From JADKAV01 sp041393775 (GTDB lineage Bacteria > Actinomycetota > Actinomycetes > S36-B12 > UBA10799): a stretch of DNA of 64,000 bases. Both the position numbers and the translations under genes were made by a program. The stretch spans positions 1,181,160 through 1,245,159 of the forward strand of contig JAWKJM010000003.1 of the NCBI GenBank assembly GCA_041393775.1, given 5' to 3'. Under the pieces are notes generated by a model. The model saw nothing but the letters and a program-made list of their open reading frames with translations, was not told where the DNA came from and did no database searches. Of the stretch, positions 59,931-64,000 are shown one piece after another (positions within the stretch are counted from its first letter, which is position 1; every line of letters begins with the position of its first letter).

Positions 59931-61462
59931 CGATCGGGCGGGCGCTGATCTCTGTGTACGACAAGAGCGGTGTCGAGGAGTTGGCGGCCGCCCTGCACAA
60001 GGCCGGCGTGGAGATCGTGTCGACGGGATCCACGGCCGCCGCCATCGCGGCGACAGGGGTGCCGGTCACGCAGGTGGCCGATGTGACCGGTTTTCCGGAG
60101 ATCCTCGACGGCCGGGTGAAGACGCTGCACCCGAGTATCCACGGCGGCATCCTGGCTGACCGGCGCAAGCCGGAGCACGAGCGGACCCTGGCCGAGCATG
60201 GGATCACGGGCGTTGACCTTGTGGTGGCCAACCTCTACCCGTTCACCGCGACGGTAGCCAGTGGCGCCGATGTCGAGGAGTGTATCGAGCAGATAGACAT
60301 CGGGGGACCCGCAATGGTGCGGGCAGCGGCCAAGAACCATGCGAACACCGCCGTGATCGTCAGTCCGCAGGACTACCCCAAGGTGATCGCGGTGGTGGAG
60401 GGCGGGCAGGACTTCACCGCCGAGCAGCGCCGCGACTTGGCCGTCACCGCGTTCCGCCACACGGCCGACTACGACGTGGCGGTGGCGTCGTGGCTGGGAT
60501 CCCTGGCACCCGGGGACTCCCTCCCGGGGTGGGTCGCAGCGACCTGGCAGCGTGCTGAGACCTTGCGCTACGGCGAGAACCCGCACCAACAGGCCGCGCT
60601 CTACGTCAACGAGCATGCTCAGGGCCTGGCGCACGCTGAACAACTGCACGGCAAGGCGATGTCCTACAACAACTACGTCGACGGAGACGCCGCCTACCGC
60701 GCTGCGTGGGACTTCGAACAGCCGGCCGCGGCGATCATCAAGCATGCGAATCCGTGTGGGATCGCGGTGGGCCCGGATCTGGTCACCGCCTACCGGGCGG
60801 CGATCGACACGGATCCAGTGTCCGCGTTCGGTGGTGTGGTGGCGGTCAACCGGCCAGTGACGAAGGATGTCGCACAGGCCATGAGCGAGATCTTCCTCGA
60901 GGTGGTGATCGCGCCCGCGTACGACAGTGACGCTCTCGATGTGCTGACCGCCAAGCAGAACATCCGGTTGCTGGTCGTCCCGAGCCGCCCCACGACGACT
61001 GAGGTGCGCTGGATCTCCGGGGGGATGCTGATGCAGAGCCCGGACCGGATTGACGACGCTGGTGACGACCCGGTCAACTGGACGCTTGCCTGCGGCGACC
61101 CCGCAGACCCCGGGACACTGCGTGATCTCGCCTTCGCCTGGCGCGCCTGCCGCGCGGTGAAGAGCAACGCGATCCTGCTGGCCAAGAACCAGGCAGCCGT
61201 CGGGATCGGGATGGGGCAGGTGAACCGCGTCGATTCGGCGAGGCTGGCCGTGGCGCGCGCAGGTGAGGAACGTGCGTCGGGCGCCGTGGCTGCCTCGGAT
61301 GCGTTCTTCCCGTTCCCGGACGGACTCGAGGTGCTGCTCGATGCCGGGGTGAGGGCCGTCGTCCAGCCCGGGGGGTCGGTGCGCGATGACGAGGTGATCG
61401 CCGCGGCCAGAGCGGCCGGTGCCACGATGTATCTGACCGGGGTCCGGCACTTCTACCACTGA
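59927..61462 (+). CDS. purH: Bifunctional AICAR transformylase / IMP cyclohydrolase
   Basis: Last two steps of IMP synthesis. The 511-residue protein has the IMP cyclohydrolase domain at the N-terminus (SVYDKSGVEELA, GRVKTLHP, NLYPF) and the transformylase domain with KAMSYNNYVDGDAA, KHANPCG and DAFFPFPDG. Coupled to purN; folD, which supplies 10-formyl-THF, lies just downstream beyond a repeat-filled gap. Confidence 0.97.
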   Translation: MTIGRALISVYDKSGVEELAAALHKAGVEIVSTGSTAAAIAATGVPVTQVADVTGFPEILDGRVKTLHPSIHGGILADRRKPEHERTLAEHGITGVDLVVANLYPFTATVASGADVEECIEQIDIGGPAMVRAAAKNHANTAVIVSPQDYPKVIAVVEGGQDFTAEQRRDLAVTAFRHTADYDVAVASWLGSLAPGDSLPGWVAATWQRAETLRYGENPHQQAALYVNEHAQGLAHAEQLHGKAMSYNNYVDGDAAYRAAWDFEQPAAAIIKHANPCGIAVGPDLVTAYRAAIDTDPVSAFGGVVAVNRPVTKDVAQAMSEIFLEVVIAPAYDSDALDVLTAKQNIRLLVVPSRPTTTEVRWISGGMLMQSPDRIDDAGDDPVNWTLACGDPADPGTLRDLAFAWRACRAVKSNAILLAKNQAAVGIGMGQVNRVDSARLAVARAGEERASGAVAASDAFFPFPDGLEVLLDAGVRAVVQPGGSVRDDEVIAAARAAGATMYLTGVRHFYH

Positions 61463-61537
61463 TGCAGGTTGCCGGGGTTTCGGTTGGACCGTCGGGTTTC
61501 GGTTAGACCCTGCGGCCGCCTTCGGGGCCTGGTCCTA

Positions 61538-61757
61538 AATGGCTCGTGTACTGGGTAGTCCCAGGGAGTTGGCGAGGTTAGAGATCGTGCACGAGGTTAG
61601 AGAACGCACGTGTGGCTTCTCTAACCTCGTGCACGTTCTCTAACCCGAGCGGTTTCCGCCCGGCATTCCCCGCCTGAACGGGCGGCCGGCCACGGCCATG
61701 TACCACTAATGCGAGCGATTTGCGCCCGGCATCTGTCGGCCCGAACGCCGCGGCCGG
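61538..61757 (-). repeat. Family I composite element, copy 6 (inverted)
   Basis: In minus orientation: two R1 units (61757-61647), the R2 hairpin with arms 61617-61646 and 61574-61604 around loop CGCACGTGTGGC (reverse complement of the loop in copies 1 and 2), and the R3 tail (61573-61538). It has the same order as copy 2 and lies between purH and folD. The remaining parts of the 564-bp gap show no gene. Confidence 0.85.
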
Positions 61758-61898
61758 CACGGCTATGGATGACACACGCGAGTCGGTTGGTCGACCGCGA
61801 AACGAGAGTTCGGACGAAGAGCCCACACTCGCAGGCGTGCGCTCCTGCCGCAACGGGCCGGACGCTGTCGGTGCCGTTGCGACTCGCCCGAGTGACCC

Positions 61899-61945
61899 AG
61901 CACCTTCGTCACAAACCAGCTTCACCACCCGCACCTTCGTAACAA
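61899..61945. repeat. Family II half element, copy E
   Basis: Only the right arm: GCACCTTCGTCACAA (61900) and GCACCTTCGTAACAA (61931), 31 bp apart. The left arm is absent. It lies 142 bp beyond family I copy 6, the one place where the two families meet. Confidence 0.75.
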
Positions 61946-62026
61946 CCGCGGGGCGACCCCGTGCCTATCACAGCGAACTGGCGCCACCGCACCGATCGCC
62001 GCGCGGCCAGTGGGAGAATCGCCGGT

Positions 62027-62878
62027 ATGGCGGCAACGATCCTCGACGGCAAGCAGACGGCGGCGACGATCCGGGGGGAACTGGCACAGCGGGTCGCGGC
62101 GCAGAAAGCAACTGGGATGACGCCCGGACTGGGAACTGTCCTAGTCGGCGATGATCCGGGCAGCCATGCCTATGTCGCCGGCAAGCACCGCGACTGCGCC
62201 GAGATCGGCATCGACTCGATCCGCGTCGATCTGCCGGCGACGGCGACCCAGGAGGATGTCGAGTCGGCTGTCCGGGCACTCAACGACGATCCCGCCTGTA
62301 CTGGGTACATCGTCCAACTGCCACTGCCGACGGGTCTGGACACCGGCCGGGTGCTGGCCGCGATCGACCCCGCCAAGGACGCGGACGGGCTGCATCCGAT
62401 GAGCCTCGGCCGGCTAGTGCTCAATGAGCCGGCCCCACTGCCCTGCACCCCGCGCGGAATCGTCGAACTCCTGAGGCGCTACGAAGTGCCCATAGCAGGT
62501 CGCCATGTCGTGGTGATCGGGCGCGGCGTCACGGTCGGGCGCCCGTTAGGGCTGCTGCTGACCCGCAAGTCGGAGAACGCCACCGTCACGCTGTGCCACA
62601 CGGGGACCGCCGATATCGCGAAGTTCACCCGTGACGCGGACATCGTGGTGGTGGCTGCCGGCGTCCCGGGCATCCTGACCCCGGACATGGTCGCTGAGGG
62701 CGCTGCCGTGCTCGATGTGGGCATCACCCGCACGGCAGAGGGTCTGGTCGGCGATGTCGCGCCCGGCGTGGCTGAGGTGGCCGGTCATGTGGCGCCGATG
62801 CCCGGCGGGGTTGGGCCCATGACCAGGGCCATGTTGCTGGTCAATGTGGTGGAATTGGCCGAAAGTAGGAACCGTTAA
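62027..62878 (+). CDS. folD: Methylene-THF dehydrogenase / methenyl-THF cyclohydrolase
   Basis: Makes 10-formyl-THF for purN and purH. The 283-residue protein has ILDGKQTAATIRGEL, catalytic Lys53 in YVAGKHRDC, VQLPLPTGL, VIGRGVTVGRP (Rossmann loop) and the C-terminal PMPGGVGPMT. ATG 62027 is 7 nt after GAGAAT, a weak -10 match; a longer upstream frame is non-homologous. Confidence 0.95.
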   Translation: MAATILDGKQTAATIRGELAQRVAAQKATGMTPGLGTVLVGDDPGSHAYVAGKHRDCAEIGIDSIRVDLPATATQEDVESAVRALNDDPACTGYIVQLPLPTGLDTGRVLAAIDPAKDADGLHPMSLGRLVLNEPAPLPCTPRGIVELLRRYEVPIAGRHVVVIGRGVTVGRPLGLLLTRKSENATVTLCHTGTADIAKFTRDADIVVVAAGVPGILTPDMVAEGAAVLDVGITRTAEGLVGDVAPGVAEVAGHVAPMPGGVGPMTRAMLLVNVVELAESRNR

Positions 62879-62907
62879 CGGCCGTGTGACCCGGTGTTCT
62901 CACTGAC

Positions 62908-62926
62908 GAGGTACTACGGTTACCTC
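62908..62926. promoter_or_regulatory. Palindrome overlapping the DUF3017 gene promoter
   Basis: GAGGTA - N7 - TACCTC ends immediately before the ATG at 62927. The -10 box TACGGT (62915-62920) sits in its centre, 6 nt before the start codon, so the palindrome could be an operator or a hairpin at a leaderless 5' end. Confidence 0.45.
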
Positions 62927-63271
62927 ATGAGCACCGCGTCGGGCGACGAGTACCTCGTGGCTGACGCGTCCCCGCGGATGGGCACGGTGGAGGTGCCTGC
63001 CCCCGACGTGACTGCATCACGCAGTGTGCGCTGGCCCTCCCTGGTGGTTTTCATGTTCGCGCTGGCGGGGCTGGTGCTGATCGCCGTCGGCTCGCTGCAC
63101 GACGGGTTGATCGCTTTGACCTTGTCCTTGGCGCTCGCCTCGGTGATGAGACTTCTGCTGCCCGGGCCACCCGCCGAATGGCTGTCGTCACGAAGTCGTG
63201 TGACGGACGGCGCCCTTCTGGCTGCTCTGGCCGCATCGCTGGGTGCGGTGGCCCTGCTCCTGTTCAAGTAG
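62927..63271 (+). CDS. DUF3017 small membrane protein
   Basis: A 114-residue protein with a soluble N-terminal 35 residues and three hydrophobic segments (LVVFMFALAGLVLIAV, LIALTLSLALASVM, ALLAALAASLGAVALLLF). It is the conserved follower of folD in actinobacteria (Rv3355c in M. tuberculosis, as I recall). Function unknown. ATG 62927 is favoured by the -10 box 6 nt upstream. Confidence 0.8.
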   Translation: MSTASGDEYLVADASPRMGTVEVPAPDVTASRSVRWPSLVVFMFALAGLVLIAVGSLHDGLIALTLSLALASVMRLLLPGPPAEWLSSRSRVTDGALLAALAASLGAVALLLFK

Positions 63272-63342
63272 ACAGTTCCGCAGGTCCCCACGGTGTGGCG
63301 AAGACCACCGAACCCGTGGCCTGCGAAGACGGCGTGATTCGC

Positions 63343-63348
63343 TAGCCT
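63343..63348 (+). promoter_or_regulatory. -10 box of mdh
   Basis: TAGCCT lies about 36 nt before the mdh ATG; the leader includes GGAAAGG. Confidence 0.45.
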
Positions 63349-63383
63349 TGGTGTTGCGGATCGCCATTGCGGAAAGGTATGTC

Positions 63384-64000
63384 ATGCCAGGAAGAGTCAC
63401 GGTTGTCGGAGCAGGTTTCTACGGGTCGACCACGGCCATGCGATTGGCGGAGTTCGACATATTCGATGAAGTGGTCCTGACAGACATCGTGGAGGGCAAG
63501 GCCGAGGGCCTGGCACTGGACATGAACCAGTCCCGGCCGGTCGAGGGCTTCGAGACCAAGGTCGTGGGACAGACCACCGGCCTGGATGGTTCCGGATACG
63601 AGGCCATCGCGGGTTCGGACATCGTCGTCATCACCGCAGGCCTGCCCCGTAAGCCGGGGATGAGCCGGATGGACCTGATCGAGACCAACGCCAGGATCGT
63701 GCGCCAAGTCGCCGAGAACGTCGCCGAGCACGCACCCGACGCCGTTGTCATCGTGGTGTCCAACCCGCTGGATGAGATGACCGCGCTGACGCAGTTGGCC
63801 ACCGGTTTCCCGCACCACCGGGTCATCGGGCAGGCGGGCATGCTGGACACCGCTCGTTTCACGAACTTCGTCGCGGAGAAGCTGGGCAAGTCGATCGGGA
63901 GTGTGAAGACGCTGACACTGGGCAGCCACGGCGACACCATGGTGCCGGTCCCCTCGCGGTGCACCGTCGACGGCCAGCCGCTGTCGGAACTGATGTCCGC
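63384..64000 (+). CDS. mdh: Malate dehydrogenase, N-terminal part (runs off window)
   Basis: TCA-cycle enzyme, 205 codons visible. LDH-like MDH type: NAD loop VVGAGFYGSTTAM, ITAGLPRKPGMSR with substrate-binding Arg residues, VSNPLDEM, GQAGMLDTARF with the catalytic Asp partner, and catalytic His in GSHGDTMVP. ATG 63384 has GGAAAGG 6 nt upstream; ATG 63379 is out of frame. Together with sucCD it puts two TCA enzymes in this region. Confidence 0.93.
   Translation, partial: MPGRVTVVGAGFYGSTTAMRLAEFDIFDEVVLTDIVEGKAEGLALDMNQSRPVEGFETKVVGQTTGLDGSGYEAIAGSDIVVITAGLPRKPGMSRMDLIETNARIVRQVAENVAEHAPDAVVIVVSNPLDEMTALTQLATGFPHHRVIGQAGMLDTARFTNFVAEKLGKSIGSVKTLTLGSHGDTMVPVPSRCTVDGQPLSELMS

Noticed and set aside
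1..64000. Prophage, integrative element or recently acquired island
   Set aside because: No integrase, transposase, phage or plasmid gene was found, and nearly all genes belong to conserved actinobacterial neighbourhoods with uniform high GC.

Overview
The window is high-GC DNA from a member of the Actinomycetota. Support comes from the gene set (a WhiB regulator, protein O-mannosyltransferase, CTC-type L25, the GuaB3 paralogue, a DUF3017 protein, a His-tailed GroEL, CIRCE operators), many GTG/TTG starts, and gene order. From memory of the M. tuberculosis H37Rv and Streptomyces maps, three blocks that are separate in mycobacteria lie side by side here: pmt-rsmI-metG-tatD-rsmA-ispE-glmU-prs-rplY-pth-mfd-mazG-eno (about 0-18 kb); nnr-alr-tsaEBD/rimI-groES/EL-whiB-guaB-guaB3-GMC oxidase-guaA (18-47 kb); and pcrA-M23 peptidases-B12 subunit-sucCD-DUF6350-purN-purH-folD-DUF3017-mdh (48-64 kb). 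Genus cannot be assigned from the sequence alone. No phage, plasmid, CRISPR array or transposase gene was seen.

Layout. 1-6.2 kb holds a partial pmt, then rsmI, a GAP-family pseudogene, metG, tatD, rsmA, ispE and tRNA-Gln(TTG). 6.2-18.4 kb holds a DMT-type transporter, glmU, prs, rplY, pth, cysQ, mfd, a SurA-like lipoprotein, mazG and eno. 18.4-24.7 kb is nnr followed by the tightly overlapped alr-hydrolase-tsaE-tsaB-rimI-tsaD operon (cell-wall D-Ala and tRNA t6A). 24.8-27.8 kb has a secreted lipase and a SAM methyltransferase on the minus strand. 28-33.4 kb has CIRCE-controlled groES/groEL and a regulatory cluster: WhiB, a B12-binding MerR regulator of the CarH/LitR type, a helical-repeat protein and a BldM-like orphan response regulator. 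33.4-46.7 kb has guaB, guaB3, an L,D-transpeptidase, an aldehyde dehydrogenase/GMC oxidase pair, an ssuABC-rrf2 sulfonate-uptake operon with a candidate operator, and guaA. 46.8-53.8 kb holds secreted cell-wall proteins, pcrA, two M23 peptidases, a lipase and a B12-binding mutase subunit. 54-64 kb is sucCD, a patatin, a DUF6350 membrane protein, purNH, folD, a DUF3017 protein and the 5' part of mdh.

The most unusual content is non-coding. Family I is a composite element (67-68 bp units, then a long hairpin built from four GAGGTTAGAGAA sites, then a conserved tail) with six copies, all between 27.8 and 61.8 kb. Family II is a quadruple inverted repeat with sites phased about 31 bp apart; four full copies lie between 9.7 and 24.9 kb and a half copy at 61.9 kb. 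Family III is a 39-bp palindrome with a fixed 9-3-6-3-6-3-9 layout, found just after rsmI and just after guaA. A second theme is leaderless transcription: more than a dozen genes have a TANNNT -10 box exactly 6-8 nt before the start codon, which fixes several start sites.
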